DNA of 64,000 nt from Pseudomonas sp. PB101 (GCF_009764265.1 NZ_RWIR01000024.1:124001-188000); one strand, 5' to 3'. Positions 34,541 to 43,659 are shown, counted from the first letter of the stretch. Numbers and translations are program-made. Notes: a model not told the origin generated them from the sequence alone.

Positions 34541-35443
34541 ATGATCGATCGTCAGCCGATCCCCAATATCAACATCGGTCAGGTCTACGACCAGCGCTAC
34601 AGCGATGCCGAAGTGCACTACGACAAACTCGGCAACCTGGCGGAGTTTTTCGGTCGCAACATGCCGGTGCATCGACACGACCGGTTCTTCCAGGTGCATT
34701 ACGTGAAGAGCGGCGCAGTTCGGGTCTATCTGGATGACCAGCAATACCTCGAGTCGGGACCGATGTTTTTCCTCACGCCACCGACGGTGGCTCATTCCTT
34801 CGTCACCGAAGCGGACGCCGATGGGCATGTGCTGACGGTGCGCCAGCAGTTGGTCTGGCAGTTGATCGATGCTGACCCGAGCCTGGCGCCCGGCCCGCAG
34901 TTGCCGGCGGCTTGCGTCGCGCTGGCGCGGCTGGCGCCGCAATTCCATCCCGAGGTCAGAAGGCTGGAGTTTCTGTTCGAGGAACTGTGCAGCGAGATCA
35001 ATGCCAATGGGCCAGGGCGGGGTTCGGCGCTGGACAGCCTGACGCGATTGATCATGGTCAGTCTGCTCAGGCTCTGCGCCAACTCCCTGGAAGCCCGCCC
35101 GGCGCGCCATGAAGACCTGCGGATCTTTCACCGCTTTAACGAATTGATCGAAGACCATTACCTGCAACATTGGCCACTGTCGCGCTATGCCGACGGTATT
35201 GGTGTTACCGAGGCAAGGCTCAACGATGTCTGCCGGCGTATTGCCGACCTGCCGTCGAAACGGTTGATCCTCGAACGAATGATGCAAGAGGCCAAGCGCC
35301 TGTTGCTGTTCACTGGCAGTTCGGCCAATGAAGTCTGCTACCAGTTGGGCTTCAAGGATCCGGCCTATTTCAGCCGGTTCTTCCAGCGTTATGCGCAGAT
35401 GACCCCTGGGGAATATCGCCTGCGGCAGTCGGGTTTGCGCTGA
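34541..35443 (+). CDS. hpaA: AraC-family activator HpaA
   Basis: This 300-aa regulator has an N-terminal cupin-like sensing domain (about 15-110, including MPVHRHDRFFQVHYVKSG and FFLTPPTVAHSF) and a C-terminal AraC DNA-binding domain (about 205-295; YADGIGVTEARLNDVCRRI and ANEVCYQLGFKDPAYFSRFF). HpaA in E. coli activates the hydroxylase genes in response to 4-hydroxyphenylacetate. ATG 34541 is preferred over the in-frame ATG 34502 because it begins the conserved region, after AGAAAGAGAA. It is divergent from the hpaG1 operon; an hpaR paralogue follows 259 bp later. Confidence 0.9.
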   Translation: MIDRQPIPNINIGQVYDQRYSDAEVHYDKLGNLAEFFGRNMPVHRHDRFFQVHYVKSGAVRVYLDDQQYLESGPMFFLTPPTVAHSFVTEADADGHVLTVRQQLVWQLIDADPSLAPGPQLPAACVALARLAPQFHPEVRRLEFLFEELCSEINANGPGRGSALDSLTRLIMVSLLRLCANSLEARPARHEDLRIFHRFNELIEDHYLQHWPLSRYADGIGVTEARLNDVCRRIADLPSKRLILERMMQEAKRLLLFTGSSANEVCYQLGFKDPAYFSRFFQRYAQMTPGEYRLRQSGLR

Positions 35444-35702
35444 TGCAGCCATGCTCGCTACTCGATGGGCTTATAAAAAACACTCGCAGTTGTGGAGCAA
35501 TCATGGCCGTAGTCGGTGCCCTGAAAAATGGCTTTTACAGGGAACCGATTGCACTTTTCAAAGGAGGGTATTCGCAAGGACAGGCTGTAGCGTGAGGTCA
35601 ATAATTTGTTTTCAGGTTGATGACTTGTTGCGCGATGCGATGTTGCAAGTGCTCAGTACCGACTCTAAGCTTCGTTGCTTCGACCTCTTTTGTGCGTAAA
35701 CC

Positions 35703-36125
35703 ATGCAAACCCCCAGACCGTCCCTTACGCTCACCTTATTGCAGGCACGCGAAGCGGCCATGGCATTTTTCCGACCATTGCTCAACGAGCATGATCTGAC
35801 CGAACAGCAGTGGCGGGTGATTCGCATCCTGCGCCAGCAGGGTGAACTGGAGAGCCATCAACTGGCTCATCTGGCGTGCATCCTCAAACCCAGCATGACC
35901 GGCGTCCTGTCCCGGCTGGAGCGCGACGGTATCGTGCGGCGCAGGAAGTCGTCCGAAGATCAGCGTCGGGTGTTCGTCGCTCTCACCGAGCGGGGGCAGC
36001 AGTGTTTCGTCGATATGAGTGCGGGAATGGAAAGCAACTATCTGAAGATCCAGGAGCAGTTCGGCGAGGAGCAGCTTGAGCAGTTACTGGTACTGCTGAC
36101 CAAACTGAAGAGCATCAAGCCCTGA
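35703..36125 (+). CDS. hpaR: MarR-family regulator HpaR (copy 2)
   Basis: This 140-aa paralogue of the regulator at 25068 starts with the same LTLTLLQAREAAMAFFRP and shares CILKPSMTGVLSRLERDGIV, RRKSSEDQRRVFVALTERG and EQFGEEQL. The length is identical to copy 1, indicating a gene duplication rather than unrelated MarR proteins. Unlike copy 1 it has no obvious palindrome in its promoter. Its 3' end abuts a decayed efflux-channel gene on the opposite strand. The two copies may bind the same operators with different effectors, or one may be redundant. Confidence 0.85.
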   Translation: MQTPRPSLTLTLLQAREAAMAFFRPLLNEHDLTEQQWRVIRILRQQGELESHQLAHLACILKPSMTGVLSRLERDGIVRRRKSSEDQRRVFVALTERGQQCFVDMSAGMESNYLKIQEQFGEEQLEQLLVLLTKLKSIKP

Positions 36126-37001
36126 CTCATGACCTTCAGTTCGCTGACTGGGGCGTGCTTTCAAGCGAAGCTCGCTCGCCAGAATGTCCGGACGGCGTTC
36201 GATCAACACCGAGGAAGTGCCGGGAGCGATGTCCTGAACCAGCAGCAATCGATCGACCGGGCTGGTGTCAGTGCCAGCACGCTGTTGCGTGTGCCCGTGA
36301 GCAACACCGGGGGCGTTGCCGGCCTGACGTAACTGCCGTACGGTACTTTCCCAGTCGGCGCGTGCTAGCGCGGTGGCGGTTCCAGGCTGGCGCCGTTGCA
36401 TGACCAGATTCAGTGAACGCTCGCGGCTCTGCAAGGTTTGATCGACCAGCGCGAGACGCCGTTGCGCACCGGTACGTGTCAGATAAGTCTGGATCACTTT
36501 CGAGATGAGGCTGAGCTGCGTTGCTCGCGTCGCCTCGGCCGTGGACAGGTTACTTTCCAGTGCCACATCAGACAGGTTCTTGACTCGGCTAAACAGATCG
36601 ATCTCAAACTCGGTAGTGCCCAGGCCGACCTGGTAGCTGCGCGATACTCCGGCTGCGCCGATGGTGGACCGATCTTGAGGCATCCGCTGGTGGTTACCGG
36701 TGACGCTGGCGATGATCGAAGGCAGTCGATCGGATCGCTGGATACGGTATTGCGCCCGGGCGGCTTCGATATTGAGCAACGCCGGGCGCAGGTCGCGGTG
36801 GTTGACCAACGCCGTTTTGACCAGCGTTCGCAGCGCAGACCGAGAACGAAGGAACGCCAGTCAGCCAGGTCGTAGGTCTACGCTCGTGGCGCAGTCGTCC
36901 ACTGGTGAATCCGGGCGCAGGTAATTCGGCGCCAACGAGTAGTCGGGCAACGCCAGGACTAGTGCCAGCAGGGGCAAGGGCGAAGTCTTTGTCAGGTGCA
37001 T
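36126..37001 (-). pseudogene. oprJ: Degenerate outer-membrane efflux channel (OprJ/OprM family)
   Basis: Downstream of the mexD-like gene, ATG 37001 starts a recognisable lipoprotein-like leader (LLALVLALPDYSLAPNYLRP, where the lipobox Cys appears replaced by Tyr). It hits a stop after 46 codons. The frame shifts, and a 241-codon stretch (36809 down to 36084) then encodes the family pattern: LNIEAARAQYRIQRSDRLPSI, FEIDLFSRVKNLSD and IERRPDILASELRLKAR. The homology ends at about 36145, where the final third, including the second beta-barrel repeat, is missing and the hpaR copy 2 gene begins. The gene is broken by at least one frameshift and truncated at its 3' end. The pump would need another outer-membrane partner. 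Confidence 0.85.
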
Positions 37002-37004
37002 GAC

Positions 37005-40000
37005 TTATTCTTCAGCGTGTTTGGGTAGGCTGAACACTGGGTCCGGCTTGGGCGATTTACGCTCGATCAGCGAGAGCACAACAACGAAGAAAATCGGTAT
37101 GAAAATGACCCCTAGCAATGTTGCGCTGAGCATGCCGCCGATCACGCCAGTGCCGATGGCACGTTGACTTGCGGCACCTGCACCGCTGGCCAATACCAGT
37201 GGGATGACGCCCAAAATGAACGCTAGCGATGTCATGACAATTGGGCGAAAGCGCAAGCGTGCAGCCTCAATCGCGGCATCACGCAGCGAACGACCCTGCT
37301 CGTGGAGCTGCTTGGCAAATTCGACAATCAGGATGGCGTTTTTCGCCGACAGACCAATGATGGTGATCAGCCCGACCTTGAAGTAAACGTCGTTGGGCAT
37401 GCCCACCAACGTGACTGCCAGTACCGCGCCCAAAGCACCGACCGGTACGATCAACATCACAGACAGCGGAATCGCCCAGCTCTCATAAAGCGCGACCAGC
37501 AGCAAGAACACCACCAGCAAAGCAAGCGCGAACAATTTCGACGCCTGACCGCTGGCAACTTTTTCCTGGAACGACAACCCCGTCCATTCGTACCCGATGC
37601 CTTGCGGCAGTTCGCTGGCGAGGCGCTCCATCTCGGCCATTGCTTCACCGGTGCTGACGCCGGGGGCTGCATCGCCGGAGATTTTTATCGTCGGATACCC
37701 GTTGTAACGGGCAAGCTGCACCGGACCTTCTTCCCAGGATGTGGTGATGAAAGCGCTGAGGGGCACCAGTGCTCCTTTATCGTTGAGAACCCGCAACTCG
37801 AACACGCTTTCCGGGGTCATTCGATCGGCCTGTTCAGCCTGAACCACGACGCGCTGCTGGCGGCCACCATTGGCGAAGTCGTTGATCACAGCAGAACCGA
37901 AAGCGGTAGACAGCGCGCTGCTGATCGATTCGAAACTCACGCCCAGGGTGCGCGCCTTGTCACGGTCGATGGCCAGTCGCAGCTGCGGCGCTTCGGCCAG
38001 GCCTTCCATCATTGCGTAAAGAATTTTCGGGTTGCCGTAGGCCTTGCCGATCAGCTCGTCGCGCGCGGCCAGTAATGCCTCTCGGCCCAGTCCGCCGCGA
38101 TCCTGCAGGCGCAATGCGAAGCCACCCGAGTTGCCAAGCCCTTCAATCGGCGGCGGAGACACGGCCATGATTGTGCCGTCGCTGACACTGGCGAAGCGCT
38201 GGTTGACGCCTTCAGTCTGGTCTTGAGCCGATTGGCCTTTGCCACGTTCCGACCAGTCTTTCAGAGTAGGGAAGGACATGGCGGCGTTTTCGCCCATACC
38301 GGAAAAACTGAAGCCCAAAATCAGAAAGGTTGAAGCGACACTGTCCTGGGAGCCCAGGTATTGCTCCAGCTCTTGTCCGGTGGCCGATGTCCGTGCGCGG
38401 GTCGCGCCAGGTGGCAGTTGCACGTCGACGATCATGTAGCCCTGATCCTCCACGGGCACAAAGGATTCTGGCAGGCGCAGGTAAAAGAATCCGAGCAGCA
38501 CGACGATGCCCAGGTAGACCAGCATCATGCGACCGGAACTCTTCACGAGTCGGCTATTGAGCTTGCTGTAGCGTTCGGTCATGGACGCAAACAGACGGTT
38601 GAAGGCGCCGAAAAACCCTTTCTTTTCCGCGTGCCCGTGGTCAATCGGCTTGAGCAGCGTCGCGCACAGGGCCGGGGTGAAGGTCAGCGCGAGGAAACCG
38701 GAGAACAGAATCGATACGGCCAGCGAAAGCGAGAACTGCTGATAAATAACGCCCACCGAACCAGCCATGAACGCCAAAGGTAAAAACACCGCCGACAGCA
38801 CCAGGGTGATCCCGATGATGGCGCCCGAGACCTGGCTCATCGCTTTGGCAGTTGCAGCGGCAGGCGACAGGCCTTCCTCGGCCATGATCCGCTCGACGTT
38901 CTCCACCACGACGATGGCATCGTCGACCAATATACCGATCGCCAGGACCATGCCGAACATGGTCATCATGTTGACCGAGAAGCCCAACAGGTACATCACA
39001 GTGAGCGTGCCCGCGAGGCAGACTGGCACCACAATGGTCGGGATCAGCGTGTAGCGAACGTTCTGCAGGAACAGGAACATCACCAGGAATACCAGCACCA
39101 TGGCTTCGAGCAGAGTGTGCAAAACCTTTTCGATGGCGACGTCGACAAACCGCGAAGTGTTGTACGGCACCGAGTATTCGACGTTCTCCGGAAAGTTCGC
39201 CGACAGCTCTTCCAGGCGATGGGAAACAGCTCGTGCGGTCTGTATCGCGTTGGCACTAGGCGACAGCTGTATCGCCGAACCGACTGCCGGCTTGCCGTTC
39301 AAGCGGGTGGCAAAGTTGTAGTCCTGACTGCCTACTTCAAGACGGGCGACGTCAGCCAGTGTAACGGTGGAGCCATCCTGATTTGCGCGTAACACGATGC
39401 GCCCGAATTCATTGGCGTTATCCAGTGTGCCCTTGACGGCCAAGGTCGCGGTCAGCTCTTGCTCGGAGGTGCCGGGAGAGCTGCCGAAGCTACCCGCGGG
39501 GACTTGCACGTTCTGCCCACGAATGGCGGTGCTCACGTCATCGATCGACAGCCCATAGCCCACCAGCTTCTGTGGCGAAATCCACACACGCATGGCGGCT
39601 TCGGAGCCGAAGAACTGCAGCTTGCCGACACCATCGATCCGGCGCAGCTCGTTGTTCACGTTACGCACGACGTAGTCGGCCAGCGCGACGGTGTCCTGTT
39701 CTGCGGCACCTTCCTTGTAGTTCAACGCATAAATCATCAAGAAGCCGGCGCTGGTCTGCTCAACCTGCAGGCCCAGGGTCAACACCGCTTGCGGCAAGCG
39801 CGCTTCGGCTTTTTTCAGGCGGTTCTGCACTTCCACTTGGGCGAGATCGGGATCGGTGCCCGGGTCAAACGTGACGATAATTTCTGCCACACCGTTGGAG
39901 TTGCTGGTGGATTCGAAATACAGCAGGTTTTTCGCCCCGTTGAGTTCTTCTTCCAGAACACTCGTCACCGAGTCGACCAGTACCTTGGCCGAAGCACCGG

Positions 40001-40148
40001 GGTAGGTCGCCGTCACCGAGATCTGCGGTGGTGCGACGTTGGGGTACTGCGCGACGGGCAGCATTGGAATGACCAGCAATCCAGCCAGAGAAATGAACAA
40101 GGCGACGACCCACGCGAAGTTGGGACGCTTGATAAAAAACAGGGGCAT
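37005..40148 (-). CDS. mexD: RND multidrug efflux transporter, MexD-like
   Basis: This 1047-aa inner-membrane proton antiporter of the HAE1 RND family has 12 membrane segments and two large periplasmic loops. It starts MPLFFIKRPNFAWVVALFI and carries the usual GILVDDAIVVVENVERIM segment in helix 4 with its Asp-Asp pair and the GLSAKNAILIVEFAK segment in helix 10. Pairing with a clearly MexC-like adaptor and a divergent NfxB-like repressor identifies it as MexD type. It expels fluoroquinolones, macrolides and other amphiphiles in related species. It follows the adaptor by 31 bp. The third gene of the operon is broken. Confidence 0.88.
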   Translation of the reverse strand: MPLFFIKRPNFAWVVALFISLAGLLVIPMLPVAQYPNVAPPQISVTATYPGASAKVLVDSVTSVLEEELNGAKNLLYFESTSNSNGVAEIIVTFDPGTDPDLAQVEVQNRLKKAEARLPQAVLTLGLQVEQTSAGFLMIYALNYKEGAAEQDTVALADYVVRNVNNELRRIDGVGKLQFFGSEAAMRVWISPQKLVGYGLSIDDVSTAIRGQNVQVPAGSFGSSPGTSEQELTATLAVKGTLDNANEFGRIVLRANQDGSTVTLADVARLEVGSQDYNFATRLNGKPAVGSAIQLSPSANAIQTARAVSHRLEELSANFPENVEYSVPYNTSRFVDVAIEKVLHTLLEAMVLVFLVMFLFLQNVRYTLIPTIVVPVCLAGTLTVMYLLGFSVNMMTMFGMVLAIGILVDDAIVVVENVERIMAEEGLSPAAATAKAMSQVSGAIIGITLVLSAVFLPLAFMAGSVGVIYQQFSLSLAVSILFSGFLALTFTPALCATLLKPIDHGHAEKKGFFGAFNRLFASMTERYSKLNSRLVKSSGRMMLVYLGIVVLLGFFYLRLPESFVPVEDQGYMIVDVQLPPGATRARTSATGQELEQYLGSQDSVASTFLILGFSFSGMGENAAMSFPTLKDWSERGKGQSAQDQTEGVNQRFASVSDGTIMAVSPPPIEGLGNSGGFALRLQDRGGLGREALLAARDELIGKAYGNPKILYAMMEGLAEAPQLRLAIDRDKARTLGVSFESISSALSTAFGSAVINDFANGGRQQRVVVQAEQADRMTPESVFELRVLNDKGALVPLSAFITTSWEEGPVQLARYNGYPTIKISGDAAPGVSTGEAMAEMERLASELPQGIGYEWTGLSFQEKVASGQASKLFALALLVVFLLLVALYESWAIPLSVMLIVPVGALGAVLAVTLVGMPNDVYFKVGLITIIGLSAKNAILIVEFAKQLHEQGRSLRDAAIEAARLRFRPIVMTSLAFILGVIPLVLASGAGAASQRAIGTGVIGGMLSATLLGVIFIPIFFVVVLSLIERKSPKPDPVFSLPKHAEE

Positions 40149-40179
40149 GATGTTTCCTCGGGCGCCGCAAGCGTGGCCG

Positions 40180-41331
40180 TTACTGGATCGTGGCTTTCAA
40201 GGGAGCGGGCTCTTTGGCAATGACGTCATCGCCTGGAGTCAGGCCGTTCAGAGCGCCGACGATCACCGTGTCGCCTGCCGACAGGCCTTCGGTAATCTTC
40301 CAGCGAGAGCCATTCATTGCACCGGTTTTTATCGGCCGCGATTCGACCTTGGCTTCCTTGCTGACCACCAGTACCTGCGCCTGGCCGTCCGCACTGCGCT
40401 GAACAGCGCGCTGCGGAATGAAAATGGCCGAGTCATCCGTTGCCTGCGGGATGGACACGCGTACATACATGCCCGGCAACAAAACGCCGTCAGGATTAGG
40501 GAAAAGCCCACGCAGCGATACCTGGCCAGTGCCACGGTCTACGGTGATGTCGGTGAACAGCAGCTTGCCGCGGCTCTCGAGATCGGTGCCCTCGATGTGC
40601 AGCGACAAGGCCTTATCCACGCCACCCGGCTCTTTGCTTTGGGCGATGTCGGCGCGCATGCGCAGTGCCTCGGCCACCGGTTGAGTGAAGTCTGCGAAGA
40701 TCGGATCGAGTTGCTGGATCCGCGCCATCATGGTCGCTTCGCCTTGGCCCACCAGTGCACCCTCGGTCACCAACGCCCGGCCGATACGACCGGTAATCGG
40801 CGACTTGACCGTGGCGTAGCCGAGATTGAGTCGGGCCGTTTCAACATCGGCCTGAGCGGAGCGTTTCGCTGCCAGGGCACTCTGCAGTGCGGCGGTGGCG
40901 GCGTCGAAATCCTGTTGGCTGATGGCCTCGAGTTTTACCAGCGGCTCATAGCGCTTGACCGTGGCCTGTGCCTGGATCAGCGCGGCCTGCGCTTTGGCTT
41001 GTTCGCCTTCAGAGCGCGAAAGCGCGGCCTTGAATGGGGCAGGGTCTATCTGGAACAACAGGTCGCCAGCCTTGACGTCCGCGCCTTCCTCAAAATTGCG
41101 CTTGAGCACAATTCCCGCCACCCGTGCTCGCACTTCTGCGACCCGCGCCGGTTCGATACGGCCTGGCAGTTCAGCCTTCTGGGTAAAACTCTCGGTACGA
41201 ACCTGGACGACTTCCACTTCCTTGGGACCTGCCACCGTTTCGGCGCTCTGGTCTGATTGACCACATCCCGCCAGCCCCAGGGCCAGTAGCGTGGATACCG
41301 GCAAAACACGCCAACTGCGCAACCTGATCAT
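40180..41331 (-). CDS. mexC: RND efflux membrane-fusion adaptor, MexC-like
   Basis: This 383-aa periplasmic adaptor has a lipobox LAGC (20-23), so it is probably lipid-anchored at Cys23. Its hairpin/lipoyl/barrel region contains ELPGRIEPARVAEVRARVAG, EEGADVKAGDLLFQIDPAPFK and SPITGRIGRALVTEGALVGQGE. These agree closely with P. aeruginosa MexC as I remember it. It joins MexD to an outer-membrane channel. It is transcribed divergently from the NfxB-like repressor with a 180-bp intergenic region. Confidence 0.9.
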   Translation of the reverse strand: MIRLRSWRVLPVSTLLALGLAGCGQSDQSAETVAGPKEVEVVQVRTESFTQKAELPGRIEPARVAEVRARVAGIVLKRNFEEGADVKAGDLLFQIDPAPFKAALSRSEGEQAKAQAALIQAQATVKRYEPLVKLEAISQQDFDAATAALQSALAAKRSAQADVETARLNLGYATVKSPITGRIGRALVTEGALVGQGEATMMARIQQLDPIFADFTQPVAEALRMRADIAQSKEPGGVDKALSLHIEGTDLESRGKLLFTDITVDRGTGQVSLRGLFPNPDGVLLPGMYVRVSIPQATDDSAIFIPQRAVQRSADGQAQVLVVSKEAKVESRPIKTGAMNGSRWKITEGLSAGDTVIVGALNGLTPGDDVIAKEPAPLKATIQ

Positions 41332-41451
41332 TTCTCACCTCGGGCGCTGCCCGTTAATCGCTAAAGGCGCGCATGATCCTCCTTTCGCATCAAAAGAGTC
41401 AATAGTGTCTCATTGGATGCGTTTAAGGCTCAATATTGCAGATCTATTTCA

Positions 41452-41480
41452 AAAATGAACTGTTTATGTGCAAAATGAGC
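41452..41480. promoter_or_regulatory. Direct repeats in the mexC-nfxB intergenic region
   Basis: AAAATGAAC (41452-41460) recurs as AAAATGAGC (41472-41480), spaced 20 bp apart, equal to two helical turns. NfxB binds repeated sites between nfxB and mexC in P. aeruginosa, so these are candidate operators. Confidence 0.5.
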
Positions 41481-41511
41481 GCATGTTTCTACTCATTTGG
41501 AAGGTCACGCA

Positions 41512-42063
41512 ATGGAATTAACCCCTGCTGACGAGAAGCTTTTGAAAGCGCTGGCCATTGCCATCGTTGATCGTCCCCGAGGCACTTTCAAAGACCTCGC
41601 CCAAGCCGCCGGGGTGAGCAAAGCGACCCTGAACCGCTTCTGTGGCACTCGAGATAACCTAATCGAGATGCTGATGAATTACGCCTCAGAGGTGATGGAG
41701 CGAGCGATTGCTGCTGCGGACCTTGTAAAGTCACCAGCGCTTGACGCTCTACACAAACTCATTGAGCAACACTTGACGCACCGTGAGCTCTTGGTCTTCC
41801 TAATCGTTCAATGGCGTCCCGACTCACTGGACGGAGAAGCAGGTAATCGCTGGTTGCCTTACTCGGATGCTCTGGATGCGTTTTTTCTGAGAGGTCAGAC
41901 GGAGGGTGTGTTCAGGATCGATATCGCAGCCCCTGTGCTATCGGAGATCTTCGCTTCCATACTGTTCGGGCTGGTGGATGCTGAGCGCCGTGGCCGAGTG
42001 GCTCGGTCGGGGATGGTGGCACTGATCGAAATGTTTTTTCTTCGAGGCGCGAGCAAGGGCTAG
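41512..42063 (+). CDS. nfxB: TetR-like repressor NfxB of the MexCD pump
   Basis: This 183-aa regulator has an N-terminal helix-turn-helix (FKDLAQAAGVSKATLNRFCGTRDNLIEML) and a C-terminal ligand domain (HLTHRELLVFLIVQWRPD, YSDALDAFFLRGQTEGVFRIDI, LVDAERRGR). All match the NfxB family closely. It is divergent from mexC, as in P. aeruginosa, and represses that operon. ATG 41512 has GGAAGG upstream. Its last codons overlap the stop of the convergent ornithine-cyclodeaminase-like gene by 4 bp. Confidence 0.92.
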   Translation: MELTPADEKLLKALAIAIVDRPRGTFKDLAQAAGVSKATLNRFCGTRDNLIEMLMNYASEVMERAIAAADLVKSPALDALHKLIEQHLTHRELLVFLIVQWRPDSLDGEAGNRWLPYSDALDAFFLRGQTEGVFRIDIAAPVLSEIFASILFGLVDAERRGRVARSGMVALIEMFFLRGASKG

Positions 42064-43031
42064 GTGGACTCGTTTCCGACCTGTCGCGCCGCTTGTTCGA
42101 TTCCCATTCGTCTCGCCAGTAGTTGAGCCGTAAACAGGTCAAGGTGGGCTCCCCCGGCATTCTTGAACACAGTGATCTGATCTGTAGTGAAGCAAGGCGG
42201 ACTACCACCGCACAGATCAAAGAGATCGCCAATTATATCGTCGACCGAGATCACGCCAGTTGCTAACGGAAGTTGGAGCTCGCCACTTGCCAGAGCAGTC
42301 GGTCGAAAGTCCGCATAGAGTTGGCCGCGAATCAGAACTTCGTTATCGGCCTCACGCATGTGCGGCAGCCAACTGCCCACCAGATTGACATGCGTGCCAG
42401 GAGCAACCTGGGCGCCACGGATCAAAGGCTGGTCGCTCATGGTTGCGGCGCAGATAACTTCAGCCTCAGGTAATGCCGCGTCTAGATCATCGACAACAGT
42501 GAGTTCAACGTCGGGGATTTGAAGGTCGGCAGCCAGCTTCTCTGCGCGAGGTCGCGTGCGGTTCCAGATAAAAACCTGGCGCAACGAGGGTCTCAACGCG
42601 GTGAATGCCTCGATCAGTGGGCCTGCCATGTTACCGGCACCGACCATCAGCATCGTTCGGACATCCTGGCGTGCAAGCAGATCAAGTCCCAGGGCCGAGT
42701 CGGCAGCAGTCTTGCGGGCCGTAAGGGCCGCGCCATCAGCAAGGAATACAGGGGAGCCGGTGATGCCATCAAACGCGACATAGACGCCTTGTATCGAAGG
42801 GGAGGCCGGGTGTCGGTGCTGGTTGCCAGGAAACTCGGTGGCAAGCTTCACTCCCACCATTTGCCGTTCACTCCAAGCGGAGCGCAACATGAAACGATCA
42901 GCGCTACCAGGGTGCTCAAGGTGTAGATCGGCGATGACGGGCAGCGGCTCTCTATGTGCCTGGGCAAAAGCGGCACATAAGCTTGGATAGTCGAGCAGTC
43001 TGCTGATTGTCGGTGCATCAATCCACTGCAT
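42060..43031 (-). CDS. Ornithine cyclodeaminase/mu-crystallin family protein
   Basis: This 323-aa NAD(P)-binding enzyme has a Rossmann motif MVGAGNMAG (about 128-136), LTARKTAADSALG before it and HVNLVGSWLPHMREAD after it. The family includes ornithine cyclodeaminase, alanine dehydrogenase-like enzymes and delta-1-pyrroline-2-carboxylate reductases of the trans-3-hydroxy-L-proline pathway. It overlaps the preceding DMSP-lyase-like cupin gene by 14 bp, so the two are co-translated. Given the proline-racemase-family enzyme at 62421, a pyrroline-2-carboxylate reductase role is worth considering, but opine or ornithine substrates are equally possible. Confidence 0.8.
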   Translation of the reverse strand: MQWIDAPTISRLLDYPSLCAAFAQAHREPLPVIADLHLEHPGSADRFMLRSAWSERQMVGVKLATEFPGNQHRHPASPSIQGVYVAFDGITGSPVFLADGAALTARKTAADSALGLDLLARQDVRTMLMVGAGNMAGPLIEAFTALRPSLRQVFIWNRTRPRAEKLAADLQIPDVELTVVDDLDAALPEAEVICAATMSDQPLIRGAQVAPGTHVNLVGSWLPHMREADNEVLIRGQLYADFRPTALASGELQLPLATGVISVDDIIGDLFDLCGGSPPCFTTDQITVFKNAGGAHLDLFTAQLLARRMGIEQAARQVGNEST

Positions 43032-43659
43032 GGGAAAGTCCCCAAAGTGCCAGCAACGGCTTGTCGGTTGACCTCATGGAATGGACAGCCGATGGTGGGT
43101 TGAACACTACGCCGCCCGGCCCGGGGTTCCACCAGCCGACATCTTTTCGGTACCAGTAACCTTCCGATAAAACGACATAAAACTCTGCCGGAGGATGCTT
43201 GTGGTACGGATAGTAAAGTTCGGGCTCCATTACCGCCAACCCCACTGTCAAAGTTGAACATTCAAGCAGTGCGCCCTTGCCGAGAATCAGCGCATGTCGG
43301 TGCTTTTCTTCAAACGCATCATCGTCCCCTTCTGAAGTGGATCGCTTTATCCAGCGACTACTGGACAACAGGGTCTCAAGAGCCGATAGCAGAATCTTGA
43401 AGTCCCGATCCGTTCGGGGAGCATCCGCCAATGCCCGCGCTACCGTTGGCTCCAGGCAAGCGGGCAGGGAAGTGCCCGAGTACGGAGGTAAGCCGATGTC
43501 CAGGCGCGCATTGCTCAAGGAGCGAACACAGATTTCTGTATCCACGCCATCAACACCACTCACTTGAGAATGCCGGGCCAGGATTCGCAGGAGTGCCTCC
43601 CGCATCACCACTCCCTGTATCAGGAGTGCTTGTTCCGACATCTGTGAATACGGCTGCAT
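43018..43659 (-). CDS. Cupin protein of the dimethylsulfoniopropionate (DMSP) lyase-like family
   Basis: This 213-aa protein has a C-terminal cupin barrel (about 130-205). Candidate metal ligands are His153, His155, Glu159 and His193 (motifs YYPYHKHPPAEFYVVLSEG and PPSAVHSM), with Tyr161 close by, as in DddQ-type lyases. The N-terminal helical half also fits that family. Known members cleave DMSP to dimethyl sulfide and acrylate, but many relatives have unknown substrates. Here it is coupled to an ornithine-cyclodeaminase-like enzyme, with an MFS carrier upstream, so another betaine-like or amino-acid substrate is possible. AGAGG precedes the ATG. Confidence 0.7.
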   Translation of the reverse strand: MQPYSQMSEQALLIQGVVMREALLRILARHSQVSGVDGVDTEICVRSLSNARLDIGLPPYSGTSLPACLEPTVARALADAPRTDRDFKILLSALETLLSSSRWIKRSTSEGDDDAFEEKHRHALILGKGALLECSTLTVGLAVMEPELYYPYHKHPPAEFYVVLSEGYWYRKDVGWWNPGPGGVVFNPPSAVHSMRSTDKPLLALWGLSHAVD

